Part shown: positions 1-8,215 of the stretch, piece after piece | Numbering within the stretch: the first letter of the stretch is position 1 | How the letters are laid out: each line of letters starts with the position of its first letter | Source: Phaeobacter gallaeciensis DSM 26640 | GTDB taxonomy: Bacteria > Pseudomonadota > Alphaproteobacteria > Rhodobacterales > Rhodobacteraceae | NCBI RefSeq assembly: GCF_000511385.1 | Contig: NC_023137.1 | Span: forward strand, 2,363,001-2,427,000 | DNA length: 64,000 nt | Direction of reading: 5' to 3' | Program-made: the position numbers and the translations under genes | Notes under the pieces: model-generated | What the model was told of the DNA's origin: nothing | Database searches by the model: none | The model's input: the letters and a program-made list of their open reading frames with translations, nothing else

Positions 1-228
1 CTGGCCTCTTCGGGCGTGCGGGTGATGACCATCGCGCCGGGGATCTTCATGACCCCAATGCTCGCGGGCCTGCCGGAAGAGGTGCAGCAGCAACTCGCCG
101 CCGATGTGCCCAACCCCGCGCGCCTGGGCGATCCTGCCGAATATGGCCGTCTGGCCGGGTTTATCGTCGAGATGGGGTACCTCAACGGCGAAGTGATCCG
201 CCTCGACGGCGCGCTGCGGATGCGCTGA
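1..228 (+). CDS. Short-chain dehydrogenase (3-hydroxyacyl-CoA dehydrogenase type-2 like), C-terminal part only
   Basis: The reading frame is open from the first base, so the gene begins upstream of the window and only about 75 C-terminal residues are present. The fragment has the end of an SDR fold: the APG loop followed by F-x-T-P-M that normally closes over the cofactor, and the terminal [12 protein letters not shown], which matches the NGExIRLDGAxRM ending of HSD17B10-type 3-hydroxyacyl-CoA dehydrogenases. These enzymes oxidise 3-hydroxyacyl-CoA with NAD+ in fatty acid and branched-chain amino acid breakdown. Substrate cannot be judged because the Rossmann nucleotide site and the catalytic Tyr-Lys lie outside the window. 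Confidence 0.8.
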   Translation: MASSGVRVMTIAPGIFMTPMLAGLPEEVQQQLAADVPNPARLGDPAEYGRLAGFIVEMGYLNGEVIRLDGALRMR

Positions 229-260
229 CGCGTCCACGGTTGCACACATTGATACTGACA

Positions 261-285
261 CCTCAAGGGGCACTCCCCCTTGAGG
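261..285 (+). terminator. Hairpin after the dehydrogenase gene
   Basis: A perfect 10-bp stem (CCTCAAGGGG / CCCCTTGAGG) with a 5-nt loop lies 33 bp past the stop codon. It is GC-rich but is followed by C-rich sequence and no T run, so a classical intrinsic terminator is only one possible reading. Confidence 0.5.
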
Positions 286-385
286 CACCCCCTCCCCCTG
301 ACCGACGCGGCACGCGATTGAGCAGCGACAGCCCCCGGAAACTCCGCTAGCCTGTTGCAAAGCCTTACCGATGGGGAGCAGACCC

Positions 386-880
386 ATGACCCAGCCCACC
401 CTGCCGCTGACTGGCGCCTGTCTCTGCGGTGCTGTGCAGCTGCATGTCACCGCCGCCCCGCTGCTGACGCTGGCCTGCCATTGCCGTGATTGTCAGAAAC
501 TTGCCGCCAGCGCCTATTCCCTGACCGTCATGTTCCCGGCAGGGGCCGTCACCACCACGGGAGAGCTGGTGCTGGGAGGCCTCCACAGCGCAGAACGCAA
601 GCATTATTACTGCCTGAGCTGCCTCAGCTTCGTCCTCTCCCGCCTGCAGGCGGCACCGGAGCGGGTAAATCTGCGTGCCTCCCTGCTGGATGATCTGACG
701 TGGTTTACTCCCTTCGTCGAGATCATGACGGAGGAGAAACAGCCCTGGGCGCAGGTGCCAGCCACCCACAGCTATGCCCGTTTTCCAACCACGGCGGAGG
801 AGCTGGCAGAGCTCATGGCCGATTACGCCAAAACCATCGCACCACCCCCGCCGCCCTCAACCGGAACAGGCCCGGCATGA
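386..880 (+). CDS. GFA/CENP-V domain protein
   Basis: The 164-residue protein belongs to the glutathione-dependent formaldehyde-activating (GFA) fold family. It has the typical zinc motifs: CLCGAV near residue 12, CHCRDCQK near residue 32, and a third cysteine pair around residues 76-79. Members bind zinc; some bind glutathione or act on small adducts, but most have unknown substrates and no specific reaction is claimed. An in-frame ATG lies 15 bp upstream at 371. The ATG at 386 is preferred because GGGGAG lies just upstream of it and the protein then begins close to the fold. The stop codon overlaps the next start as ATGA, so the two genes are probably translationally coupled. The end is proline-rich. 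Confidence 0.82.
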   Translation: MTQPTLPLTGACLCGAVQLHVTAAPLLTLACHCRDCQKLAASAYSLTVMFPAGAVTTTGELVLGGLHSAERKHYYCLSCLSFVLSRLQAAPERVNLRASLLDDLTWFTPFVEIMTEEKQPWAQVPATHSYARFPTTAEELAELMADYAKTIAPPPPPSTGTGPA

Positions 881-1431
881 GCAGATCCGAACGACAAAAG
901 ATGCAGGCAGGCGACTGGTACTGTTGCCTAGACGGCGAACTCTCGGCGTTGCGTCATCAGGCCCGTCTGGCGGTGCATCAGCACAATCACCGCGCCCCGG
1001 ATCCAAGCGAACCCCTCAGCCCGCCGCTGGCTACGCTCTTTGCAGGCCATGGACAAAACTGCCTGATCGAGGCCCCGTTTCACTGCGCCTATGGACTCAA
1101 TATCCACCTCGGCGATCAGGTCTACATGAACGCGGGCTGCACCATTCTGGATAGCGCCCCTGTGCGGATTGGAGACCGCACCATGCTGGGGCCAAATGTG
1201 CAGATCTACTGCGCCCAACATCACAAAGACAAAGACTTGCGCGCCAAGGGGTTGGAGATCGCCCATCCGGTTACGCTGGGGTGCGATGTCTGGATCGGCG
1301 GCGGCGCGATCATCCTGCCCGGTGTCAGCATCGGCGATGGCGCCATCGTCGGCGCTGGTGCGGTGGTGACACGGGATGTGGAAGCCGGGGTGACGGTTGT
1401 CGGCAATCCGGCGCGGGCGCTGCCCGGCTGA
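877..1431 (+). CDS. Sugar O-acetyltransferase, maltose/nodulation acetyltransferase family
   Basis: A 184-residue left-handed beta-helix acetyltransferase of the Maa/NodL group, which moves acetyl from acetyl-CoA to a sugar hydroxyl. The N-terminal cap (about 1-55) starts with MQAGDWYCC, like the M-x-x-G-x-x-Y opening of maltose acetyltransferases. Hexapeptide repeats run from about residue 75 to the end, with Q-I-Y-C-A-Q-H-H carrying the expected catalytic histidine and DVWIGGGAIILPGV as a typical coil. It ends in VVGNPARAL, the usual acetyl-CoA site terminus. The start overlaps the stop of the GFA gene by 4 bp. The natural acceptor sugar cannot be read from sequence. Confidence 0.85.
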   Translation: MSRSERQKMQAGDWYCCLDGELSALRHQARLAVHQHNHRAPDPSEPLSPPLATLFAGHGQNCLIEAPFHCAYGLNIHLGDQVYMNAGCTILDSAPVRIGDRTMLGPNVQIYCAQHHKDKDLRAKGLEIAHPVTLGCDVWIGGGAIILPGVSIGDGAIVGAGAVVTRDVEAGVTVVGNPARALPG

Positions 1432-1534
1432 CACCCGCACTGCCAAGACACGGAGCTGTTGCGCAGCAGGCGCGCGCCGCCTTAGTCTTCAATCAGGAAA
1501 AGTTTATATTTTACAAACGACTACGGCAGCGTCT

Positions 1535-1570
1535 TTGACCCAATGTTTCGCACGCGAAACATTGGGTCAA
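1535..1570. repeat. 36-bp near-perfect palindrome between convergent genes
   Basis: Two 17-bp arms (TTGACCCAATGTTTCGC and its exact complement) are separated by only 2 bp. It sits between the ends of the acetyltransferase (plus) and ABC-F (minus) genes. There is no T tract on either side, so it is not a standard intrinsic terminator. The core TGTTTCGCACGCGAAACA resembles the ParB site parS (TGTTTCACGTGAAACA) with two extra central bases; a protein-binding role is a guess. Confidence 0.75.
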
Positions 1571-1599
1571 TATGACTTACCCAAAAAACCAGACTGGCC

Positions 1600-3411
1600 T
1601 CAGCCCGCAGATTTCTCTTCCAGCTCCAGCCATTCCTCTTCAGCGGCGGAGAGTTTTTCCTGCCGCTCCACCAGCGCATCGGTGGCCTTCTGGAACTTCA
1701 CCGGCTCGCGGGTGAACAGATCAGGATCGGCCATCAGCTGCTGCAATTTGGCGATCTCCGCCTCCAGCCGCTCGATCTCTCCGGGCAAGGCCTCCAGCCG
1801 ATGTTTTTCCTTGAAGCTCAGACCGTCCTTCGGCTGCGCTTCCTGCTTGGGTTTCGGCTTGGCTGCCTTGGCTTTCTCCGCCTTTTCCTCCGCCCCGGCC
1901 ACCGGGCCACGCTGGGCCAGATAATCGCTCCACCCGCCGGCATAGGCCGTGGCCCCGCCACCGCCCTCCATGGCGATGGTGGTGGTGGCCACACGGTCCA
2001 GAAAATCCCGGTCGTGGCTCACCAGCAAAACCGTGCCGTCATAGCTGTCCAAAAGCTCCTGCAACAGATCCAGTGTTTCGACATCCAGATCGTTGGTTGG
2101 TTCATCCAGCACCAGCAGATTGCTCTGCCGGGCCATCAGCCGGGCCAGCAGCAACCGCGCCTTCTCCCCCCCGGACAGGGACCGCACCGGCGCGCGGGCC
2201 TGTGCCTCATCGAACAGGAATTCTTTCAGATAGCCCACCACATGTTTCGGCTGCCCCCGCACCATCACCTGATCCGCCTTGCCGGAAATCCCGAGCAGCG
2301 GATCAGAGGTCAGGTTTTCCCAGAGACTGGCATCGCCATCCAGCTGATCGCGGGTCTGATCAAACAGCGCCAGCTCCAGATTGGTGCCCAGCTGTACCGT
2401 CCCCGCGTCAGGCTGTTCCAGCCCCAGCAGCATCTTCAGCAGCGTCGTCTTGCCTGCACCATTCGGCCCGACAAAGGCAACCCGATCCCCGCGCTGCACC
2501 TTCAGGGAGAAGTCCCGCACAATCGCCTTGTCGCCATAGGATTTCGTCAGCCCTTCGGCCTCGATCACCTTGCGGCCCGATTTCGGGCCGGCGTCCAGTG
2601 CCAGTTCAGCGGTGCCTTGCCGTTTGATCTGGCTCGACCGCTCCGCCTTCAGATCCTGAAGCGCGCGCACCCGGCCCATATTGCGTTTGCGCCGGGCCGA
2701 GATGCCCTCAACCGCCCAGCGGCTTTCGGATTTGATCAGCCTGTTCAGCTTGTGGCGCTGCTGGTCTTCTTCTTCCCAGATCTTGTCGCGCCAGGCCTCA
2801 AAGGCATCAAACCCCTTTTCCTGACGGCGCACCTGCCCCCGGTCCACCCAAAGTGTCGCCCGGGTCAGCGCCCGCAGAAACGCCCGGTCGTGCGAGATCA
2901 GCACGAAGGCGGCGCGGGTTGATTTCAGCTCATTCTCAAGCCAGGTGATCGCTTCAATGTCCAGATGGTTGGTCGGCTCATCCAGCAGCATCAGATCCGG
3001 TGCCTCGGCCATCAGCTTGGCCAGCGCCGCGCGGCGTTTTTCACCGCCAGAGGCCGTCGCCACCGGGCGGGCCGGGTCGAACTTCAGCCCCTCGCCTGCG
3101 CGCTCCACCTTGTACATATCGCCGGGATCCAACTCGGAGGCCGCGAAATCCCCCAGCGTGGCAAAACCCGTCATCTGCGGGTCTTGCTCCATATAACCCA
3201 CGGATTTTCCAGGCGGCACCACCAGCGAGCCTGTGTCGGCCTCGACCAGACCGGCCATCACCTTCATCAGGGTGGATTTGCCGGAGCCATTGCGCCCGAC
3301 CAGCGCCACCCGGTCGCCGGGCTGCACCACCAGATCAAGATCCGCGAACACCGGATCGCCCCCAAAGGTGAGGGAGATACCGGACATCTGTAAAAGAGGA
3401 ATACGTGCCAT
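1600..3411 (-). CDS. uup: ABC-F family ATPase, Uup type
   Basis: A 603-residue soluble protein with two ABC ATPase domains and no membrane segments, which defines the ABC-F class acting on ribosomes or nucleic acid. Domain 1 has Walker A GRNGSGKS near residue 40, signature SGGEKRRAAL near 122 and Walker B LMLLDEPTNHLD. Domain 2 has GPNGAGKTT near 317, LSGGEKARLLLAR and LLVLDEPTNDLD. The PTNHLD/PTNDLD pair is typical of ABC-F. After about residue 510 there is a lysine-rich linker and a coiled coil, matching the C-terminal DNA-binding domain of E. coli Uup rather than EttA. The olsB gene ends 41 bp upstream on the same strand, so the two may share a transcript. Confidence 0.9.
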   Translation of the reverse strand: MARIPLLQMSGISLTFGGDPVFADLDLVVQPGDRVALVGRNGSGKSTLMKVMAGLVEADTGSLVVPPGKSVGYMEQDPQMTGFATLGDFAASELDPGDMYKVERAGEGLKFDPARPVATASGGEKRRAALAKLMAEAPDLMLLDEPTNHLDIEAITWLENELKSTRAAFVLISHDRAFLRALTRATLWVDRGQVRRQEKGFDAFEAWRDKIWEEEDQQRHKLNRLIKSESRWAVEGISARRKRNMGRVRALQDLKAERSSQIKRQGTAELALDAGPKSGRKVIEAEGLTKSYGDKAIVRDFSLKVQRGDRVAFVGPNGAGKTTLLKMLLGLEQPDAGTVQLGTNLELALFDQTRDQLDGDASLWENLTSDPLLGISGKADQVMVRGQPKHVVGYLKEFLFDEAQARAPVRSLSGGEKARLLLARLMARQSNLLVLDEPTNDLDVETLDLLQELLDSYDGTVLLVSHDRDFLDRVATTTIAMEGGGGATAYAGGWSDYLAQRGPVAGAEEKAEKAKAAKPKPKQEAQPKDGLSFKEKHRLEALPGEIERLEAEIAKLQQLMADPDLFTREPVKFQKATDALVERQEKLSAAEEEWLELEEKSAG

Positions 3412-3452
3412 AGGAGCCAGCTAAACCGGGGCGCGGGGCAGGTCAACGGCTG

Positions 3453-4328
3453 TCAGCCCCCATCACTGGCGAAGCCACCGGCAACAGCGCGCAGCAGACG
3501 TTTGCGCGCTGCGGGAATGGCGGCGATTTCAACACCCGTAAACAGATGCAGCGTGTCGAGATCACGGTCAATCACCACATGGTCACTGACCCATCCCCCC
3601 ATCATCAGATAGCTGCGCAGCAGCGGCGGCATTTGCTGCAAGGCCTGTTTGCCATCCACGCGGGGCAGATCCATCGCGGCCAGTTCCAGCACCTCTGCCG
3701 CACGCACCCCGACCCCCTGCCCCAATGGTGCCTGATGACGCAGGAGCAGCAGGGCCAGTGCCTGAGAGTAAGGTGCCGGATCCGTGCCCCGGAACGACGA
3801 ACAGCCAAACAGCAGCTCCACGCCATTCTGGTCCACAAATGCCGTCAGAGCGCCCCAGGCCAGTCGCAGGATATCCGCATCCTGCCAATCCGGGTGGATG
3901 CAGAACCGCCCCAGCTCCAGCAGCGGGCCACTACGAGACTGCAATGGGGTCAAATCATAGCGCTGAGCTGCGTAGCTGACCCCAAGATGCCCACCATCCG
4001 GCAACAGCAGCAACCGGCAGCAACAGACCAAGCGGCCACTGGCCTGATCCTCGACCAACAGATGCCGGCAGCGCGTGTCCAGTGCCTCCGCATCCAGCCC
4101 GGGTCGTCCAAAACACAAGCCCCGCAAGCGCTGCGCCTGTTGCAGATCTGCATGGGCCAGCGCCCCCTCCACCCCATCAATGACACGGACACGGTAGCGG
4201 CCGCCGTGCAAAACCGTCTCAGGCTCTGCATCACCGGTCATTCCGACCGGATTGATCACATCACGCAACACAGATCTTTCACCAACCAAAGGCTCTCGCA
4301 CAGCAAACAACTCAGGTCTGCCTAACAT
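3453..4328 (-). CDS. olsB: L-ornithine N-acyltransferase, GNAT family
   Basis: The 291-residue protein matches the OlsB type of GNAT acyltransferase, which transfers a 3-hydroxyacyl chain from acyl carrier protein to the alpha amino group of ornithine, the first step of ornithine lipid synthesis. Seen are RYRVRV close to the N terminus, the R-x-R-C-R-H-L-L-V-E-D strand, LLELGRFCIHPDW, and LFGCSSFRGTDP in the second half, all characteristic of this hemolysin-like/OlsB group. The O-acyltransferase OlsA that completes the lipid is not next to it. The first ATG has a weak ribosome site (GAGATG); the internal ATG at residue 30 is a possible alternative start. Confidence 0.85.
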   Translation of the reverse strand: MLGRPELFAVREPLVGERSVLRDVINPVGMTGDAEPETVLHGGRYRVRVIDGVEGALAHADLQQAQRLRGLCFGRPGLDAEALDTRCRHLLVEDQASGRLVCCCRLLLLPDGGHLGVSYAAQRYDLTPLQSRSGPLLELGRFCIHPDWQDADILRLAWGALTAFVDQNGVELLFGCSSFRGTDPAPYSQALALLLLRHQAPLGQGVGVRAAEVLELAAMDLPRVDGKQALQQMPPLLRSYLMMGGWVSDHVVIDRDLDTLHLFTGVEIAAIPAARKRLLRAVAGGFASDGG

Positions 4329-4352
4329 GGATCACATCTCAGCCAAATGACG

Positions 4353-4380
4353 AAAGCCACCCCGGATCGGGATGGCTTTT
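4353..4380 (-). terminator. Terminator between bamE and olsB
   Basis: A 12-bp stem (AAAGCCACCCCG / CGGGATGGCTTT, one G-T pair) with a 3-nt loop lies just past bamE. Read on the minus strand it ends in CTTTCGT, a weak U tract; on the plus strand it ends in TTTT. It probably ends the bamE transcript. Confidence 0.65.
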
Positions 4381-4418
4381 CAAACATTTCGATATGCAGG
4401 CCGATCAGACCAACCCTA

Positions 4419-4886
4419 TCATTCGATCAGACCACCGGGGCCAAAGTTGCCAAGGCTGCCCAGAAGCTGGCGCAGGAATGTCTTGTCCTGAACGTTGGAA
4501 CTGGTCACGCGGCGTTGCAAGGGAATCACCCGACCCTGTTCCAGACCATAACGTTCAATCCCTGTGACCACCCCCTGATCGTTGAAATTGATCGCCACCA
4601 ATTCGCGTGAGACCGGCTTTGACGCTGACGGGCCGCGGCGGCGCATCAGGGTGGAAACGTAGTAATACCCGCCATCGGTCAGCACGCCCTCTGCCGCCGG
4701 TACACCAACGGTTTCAGCCACGCTATCCTTGGTATCAACGCCTACAACCACCTCGGAGAGCAGCTCCTCGCTGGGAACATATCCATGTTTGCGATACATC
4801 GCGCAGCCACTGACCGCGAGCCCCGCAACCAAGAGAACCGTGACCCTCGTCGCCGCCTTCAGCGACCTCATGCGTTTGGATGTCAT
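4419..4886 (-). CDS. bamE: Outer membrane protein assembly factor BamE
   Basis: A 155-residue lipoprotein of the SmpA/OmlA (BamE) family, an accessory subunit of the BAM complex that inserts beta-barrel proteins into the outer membrane. The start at 4886 is chosen because AAGAGAG lies just upstream and it puts a lipoprotein signal at the true N terminus: a basic stretch, a hydrophobic core, then LAVSGC as the lipobox with Cys at about residue 28. The mature part begins near HGYVPSEELLSEVVVGVDTK and contains the V-x-x-T-x-G-x-P turn (ETVGVPAAEG) of the fold. A longer frame starting at 4973 would bury the signal and run into the yceD start. It is divergent from yceD across 87 bp. Confidence 0.9.
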   Translation of the reverse strand: MTSKRMRSLKAATRVTVLLVAGLAVSGCAMYRKHGYVPSEELLSEVVVGVDTKDSVAETVGVPAAEGVLTDGGYYYVSTLMRRRGPSASKPVSRELVAINFNDQGVVTGIERYGLEQGRVIPLQRRVTSSNVQDKTFLRQLLGSLGNFGPGGLIE

Positions 4887-4919
4887 GCTACTCTCTTGCC
4901 CCCCGGCTTGAATACGCCT

Positions 4920-4955
4920 TTGAACCGGATTACCTAAACCGAGCCTCCGGTTCAA
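4920..4955. promoter_or_regulatory. Inverted repeat in the bamE-yceD divergent promoter region
   Basis: Perfect 10-bp arms TTGAACCGGA and TCCGGTTCAA are separated by 16 bp, in the 87-bp space between two divergent starts. The spacing and location suit a dimeric regulator or an RNA hairpin in a leader; no regulator is assigned. Confidence 0.45.
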
Positions 4956-4973
4956 GAAACGAAAGTCCCCCAA

Positions 4974-5519
4974 ATGTCTGAGAGCACCGCTTTTCGGGTC
5001 GCTGACCTACCGCAAAACCGCGCAACCACCTTTGAACTGCGCCCTGATGTCGATGTTCTGAAAGCTCTGGCGCAGGACCTCGGCGTCGACGATCTGCGCA
5101 AACTGCGCTTTGCCGGAGAGATCCGCGCCCTGGGCAAACGCGACTGGGAGCTGGTGGCAGATCTCGGTGCAACCGTGGTGCAGCCCTGCGTGGTGACACT
5201 GGATCCTGTCACCACCCGCATTGATCAGAAGGTGCGCCGCAGCTTTATCGCCGGGATGGTGCATCCCGACAGCGAGGAAGAAGTGGAGATGCCGGAAGAT
5301 GACAGCAGCGAACCGCTTGGCAGCCATATCTCACCGCAGGAGGTGATGGTGGAGGCGCTGGCTCTGGCGCTGCCGCAATACCCCCGTAAAGATGGCGCCG
5401 AACTGGGAGAATCGGTGCATGCCGAACCGGGCGTCGCCCCAATGCGCGATGAGGATACCAAGCCGTTTGCCGGGCTGGCGGCCCTGCGCGATCAGCTTGA
5501 CGGCGGCGGCGAAGACTGA
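4974..5519 (+). CDS. yceD: YceD family protein (DUF177)
   Basis: A 181-residue DUF177/YceD protein. The family is nearly always encoded directly upstream of rpmF, as here, and is linked to 23S rRNA accumulation. The conserved C-V-V-T-L-D-P-V segment (QPCVVTLDPV, about residues 69-78) lies in the middle, followed by an acidic stretch (EEEVEMPEDD) and the I-x-x-x-E-V-x-V-E-A-L-A-L-A-L-P segment with downstream PRKDGAEL, all diagnostic. It is soluble and has no signal peptide. The gap to rpmF is 219 bp and appears to hold a separate promoter. Confidence 0.9.
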   Translation: MSESTAFRVADLPQNRATTFELRPDVDVLKALAQDLGVDDLRKLRFAGEIRALGKRDWELVADLGATVVQPCVVTLDPVTTRIDQKVRRSFIAGMVHPDSEEEVEMPEDDSSEPLGSHISPQEVMVEALALALPQYPRKDGAELGESVHAEPGVAPMRDEDTKPFAGLAALRDQLDGGGED

Positions 5520-5578
5520 AAAGAGAGCGACCAGACGATTCCGATTGGTGTTCCTGCGCTGACCGGCCAAAAAACCAC

Positions 5579-5606
5579 TTGCGCCAGCGTCAATTCGCAG
5601 TATTTT
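5579..5606 (+). promoter_or_regulatory. Possible sigma-70 type promoter of rpmF-plsX-fabH
   Basis: TTGCGC and TATTTT are spaced by 16 bp, about 130 bp upstream of rpmF in a 219-bp space without coding. This is a pattern match only. Confidence 0.3.
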
Positions 5607-5738
5607 CGCGCGCTCATCGGAATTTTGGTTGGACATCGGCAAGGCTGAGGCCTAAACGCACGGCAGACCGATCGAAACATTGAATGTGAAACGCGCCGCG
5701 GGGACAGCCCCAAGGCCCCAAGTGACAAAGGTTGAGAC

Positions 5739-5945
5739 ATGGCTGTCCAACAGAACAAAGTATCCAAGTCGCGTCGCAACAACCGCCGCGCGCACGATGC
5801 ACTGGTTGCTGCGAACCCGAACGAATGCGGCAACTGCGGCGAGCTGAAGCGCCCGCACCACGTTTGCCCCTCCTGCGGCCACTACGACGAGAAAGAAATC
5901 GTCGCAGCCGCTGACGAGATCGACATGGACGAAGACGCGGCCTAA
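5739..5945 (+). CDS. rpmF: 50S ribosomal protein bL32
   Basis: A 68-residue zinc-ribbon ribosomal protein. It starts [17 protein letters not shown], the basic RNA-binding tail typical of alphaproteobacterial bL32, and carries [20 protein letters not shown], giving the C-x2-C ... C-x2-C zinc site. The acidic C-terminal end (EIDMDEDAA) is a common extension in this order. It lies 39 bp upstream of plsX, so ribosome and membrane lipid synthesis are linked on one transcript as in many proteobacteria. Confidence 0.97.
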   Translation: MAVQQNKVSKSRRNNRRAHDALVAANPNECGNCGELKRPHHVCPSCGHYDEKEIVAAADEIDMDEDAA

Positions 5946-5984
5946 GCCGCGTCTGACCCAGACTTATGTCAGGCAGGCCTTTTC

Positions 5985-7109
5985 ATGGCGGGTAAACCCG
6001 ATCAGATGCAGAAGAATGCCGGCCGCATAGTCATTTCGGTTGACGCCATGGGCGGAGATGCCGGCCCCGCAGTTGTGGTGGCCGGCATTGCTATGTCCGC
6101 CGACAAGAACCCCGATCTGGGGTTCATTCTGCATGGCCCCGAAGACCAGCTGAAACCGCTGGTCGCCAAGAAACGCATTCTCAACGGACGCGTGGAATTT
6201 CGCGACGCCCGCGATGTGGTCACCATGGCGGACAAACCCTCCCAGGTGATGCGCAACGGCAAGGGCACCTCCATGTGGTCGGCGCTGGACTCGGTCAAGC
6301 AGGGCGAAGCCGCCGGCGCCGTCTCCTGCGGCAACACCGGCGCGCTGATGGCGCTGTCGATGCTGCGCCTGCGCAAACTGCCCGGCGTGAACCGTCCGGC
6401 GATTGCGATTCTCTGGCCGTCACGCAATCCGCAGGGCTTCAATGTGATGCTGGATGTCGGCGCTGATGTGCGTGCCGATGCGCAGGATCTGCTGCAATAC
6501 GCCTTGATGGGCACCTCTTATGTGCGCAATTCGATGGATATTCCCCGCCCCCGCGTGGGCCTGCTGAATGTCGGCACCGAAGAACACAAGGGCCACGCCG
6601 ATCTGAAAGAAGCCTACGGGCTGATCTCCGATCATTCCGAAAACGGCAGCTTTGATTTTGTCGGCTTTGTTGAGGGCAGCGATATCCCCGGTGATGTGGC
6701 CGATGTGATTGTCACCGACGGCTTCACCGGCAATGTGGCGATCAAAACCGGCGAAGGCACTGCCAGCCTGATGCGTGTCGCCCTGCGCGAGGCGTTTGAA
6801 TACTCCTTCCTGTCGAAGATCGCCGCGCTCTTGGCGATGACCTCGCTGAAGCGGTTGTCCAAACGGCTGGATCCGCGCCGGGTCAATGGCGGCGTGTTCC
6901 TTGGCCTCAATGGCACCGTGGTGAAATCCCACGGCGGCGCCGATGCCACCGGGGTTTCGGCTGCGGTCAAACTGGCGTTCCGTCTTGCCCAGCAGGGGTT
7001 TGCAGAAAAACTGGCGGCACGGGTTGCATCCTCTGTGGCGCTTACCCAAGATAAAGCAGCGCAAATGGACGAGACAAAAACCGACCAGGCGCCCACCCAA
7101 AAAGACTAA
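5985..7109 (+). CDS. plsX: Phosphate acyltransferase PlsX
   Basis: A 374-residue PlsX, which converts acyl-ACP and phosphate to acyl-phosphate, the donor used by PlsY at the first step of phospholipid synthesis. VISVDAMGGDAGP near the N terminus is the family signature, followed by SCGNTGALMALSM, LLNVGTEEHKG and VTDGFTGNVAIKTGEG. The length is slightly above usual because of a hydrophilic C-terminal tail (DETKTDQAPTQKD). Neither start is certain: ATG at 5985 has weak Shine-Dalgarno sequence, and ATG at 6006 would begin just before the conserved strand. Confidence 0.96.
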   Translation: MAGKPDQMQKNAGRIVISVDAMGGDAGPAVVVAGIAMSADKNPDLGFILHGPEDQLKPLVAKKRILNGRVEFRDARDVVTMADKPSQVMRNGKGTSMWSALDSVKQGEAAGAVSCGNTGALMALSMLRLRKLPGVNRPAIAILWPSRNPQGFNVMLDVGADVRADAQDLLQYALMGTSYVRNSMDIPRPRVGLLNVGTEEHKGHADLKEAYGLISDHSENGSFDFVGFVEGSDIPGDVADVIVTDGFTGNVAIKTGEGTASLMRVALREAFEYSFLSKIAALLAMTSLKRLSKRLDPRRVNGGVFLGLNGTVVKSHGGADATGVSAAVKLAFRLAQQGFAEKLAARVASSVALTQDKAAQMDETKTDQAPTQKD

Positions 7110-7124
7110 AAGGCAGGCCATAGA

Positions 7125-8096
7125 ATGACGCGACGCGCAGTAATTGTCGGGACCGGGCATTATCTCCCTGAACGCGTGGTCGAAAACGCGGAATTCGAAG
7201 CAACGCTAGACACCACCGACGAATGGATTCGCAGCCGCTCCGGGATTGAGCGCCGCCATTTCGCCGCCGAGGGTGAGACCACCTCCATGATGGCCACCAA
7301 GGCCGCGCAAAATGCACTCGCCGATGCCGGTCTGACGGCCGAAGATATCGACGCCATCGTCGTGGCCACTTCCACCGCCGATCTGACCTTCCCCTCTGCT
7401 GCCACTATGGTGCAGGCGCAGCTGGGTATGACGCGTGGCTTTGCCTTTGATGTGCAGGCCGTCTGCGCCGGGTTCGTTTACGCGCTGAGCAATGCCAATG
7501 CGTTGGTTTCCTCTGGTCAGGCGGAAAAGGTGCTGGTGATCGGGGCCGAGACCTTTAGCAGAATCATGGACTGGACCGACCGCTCCACCTGTGTGCTGTT
7601 TGGTGATGGCGCCGGGGCGCTGGTGTTGGAGGCGCAGGACGGCGCCGGCAGCAGCGAGGATCGCGGCATTCTGGCAACCGATCTCAATTCCGACGGACGC
7701 TACAAGGATCTGCTTTACGTGGATGGCGGTGTGTCCACCCAGAACACCGGCCATCTGCGCATGCAAGGCAATCAGGTGTTCCGCCACGCGGTTGAGAAAC
7801 TGGCCTCCACCGCCCATACCGCGCTGGAGCGTGCCGGTCTTGGTGCGGATGACGTGGACTGGATCGTGCCGCATCAGGCCAATATCCGCATCATTCAGGG
7901 CACCGCCAAGAAGATGGGCCTGCCAATGGAGAAGGTTGTCGTGACCGTGCAGGACCACGGCAATACCTCCGCCGCCTCGATCCCGCTGGCGCTGTCCGTG
8001 GGCAAATCGCGCGGCCAGATCAAACAGGGCGATCTGGTGGTCACCGAGGCCATTGGCGGCGGTTTGGCCTGGGGATCAGTGGTGCTGCGCTGGTAA
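7125..8096 (+). CDS. fabH: 3-oxoacyl-[acyl-carrier-protein] synthase III
   Basis: A 323-residue ketoacyl-ACP synthase III that condenses acetyl-CoA with malonyl-ACP to start each fatty acid chain. The catalytic cysteine is Cys114 in DVQAVCAGFVYAL, with the matching histidine in VPHQANIRI and asparagine in HGNTSAASIP, so the Cys-His-Asn triad is complete. The N-terminal GTGHYLPERVVEN and DEWIRSRSGIERR are typical. It follows plsX by 15 bp. Confidence 0.97.
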   Translation: MTRRAVIVGTGHYLPERVVENAEFEATLDTTDEWIRSRSGIERRHFAAEGETTSMMATKAAQNALADAGLTAEDIDAIVVATSTADLTFPSAATMVQAQLGMTRGFAFDVQAVCAGFVYALSNANALVSSGQAEKVLVIGAETFSRIMDWTDRSTCVLFGDGAGALVLEAQDGAGSSEDRGILATDLNSDGRYKDLLYVDGGVSTQNTGHLRMQGNQVFRHAVEKLASTAHTALERAGLGADDVDWIVPHQANIRIIQGTAKKMGLPMEKVVVTVQDHGNTSAASIPLALSVGKSRGQIKQGDLVVTEAIGGGLAWGSVVLRW

Positions 8097-8163
8097 GCGG
8101 CAAGGCAACGCTCAGATTGCGCGCGATTTTACCGGTCCAACTCCCCGATGCAATTCATTGATA

Positions 8164-8193
8164 TTGACAGGGAAATTCCCCCCGCCCTATGCT
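8164..8193 (+). promoter_or_regulatory. Promoter of ihfA with a palindrome in the spacer
   Basis: TTGACA at 8164-8169 and TATGCT at 8188-8193 are separated by 18 bp, 22 bp upstream of the ihfA start. The spacer begins with GGGAAATTCCC (8170-8180), a perfect palindrome about its central base, which would be a good repressor site between the -35 and -10 elements. The protein that might bind it is unknown. Confidence 0.5.
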
Positions 8194-8215
8194 TCGACAA
8201 ACAGCGGGGATAGTC

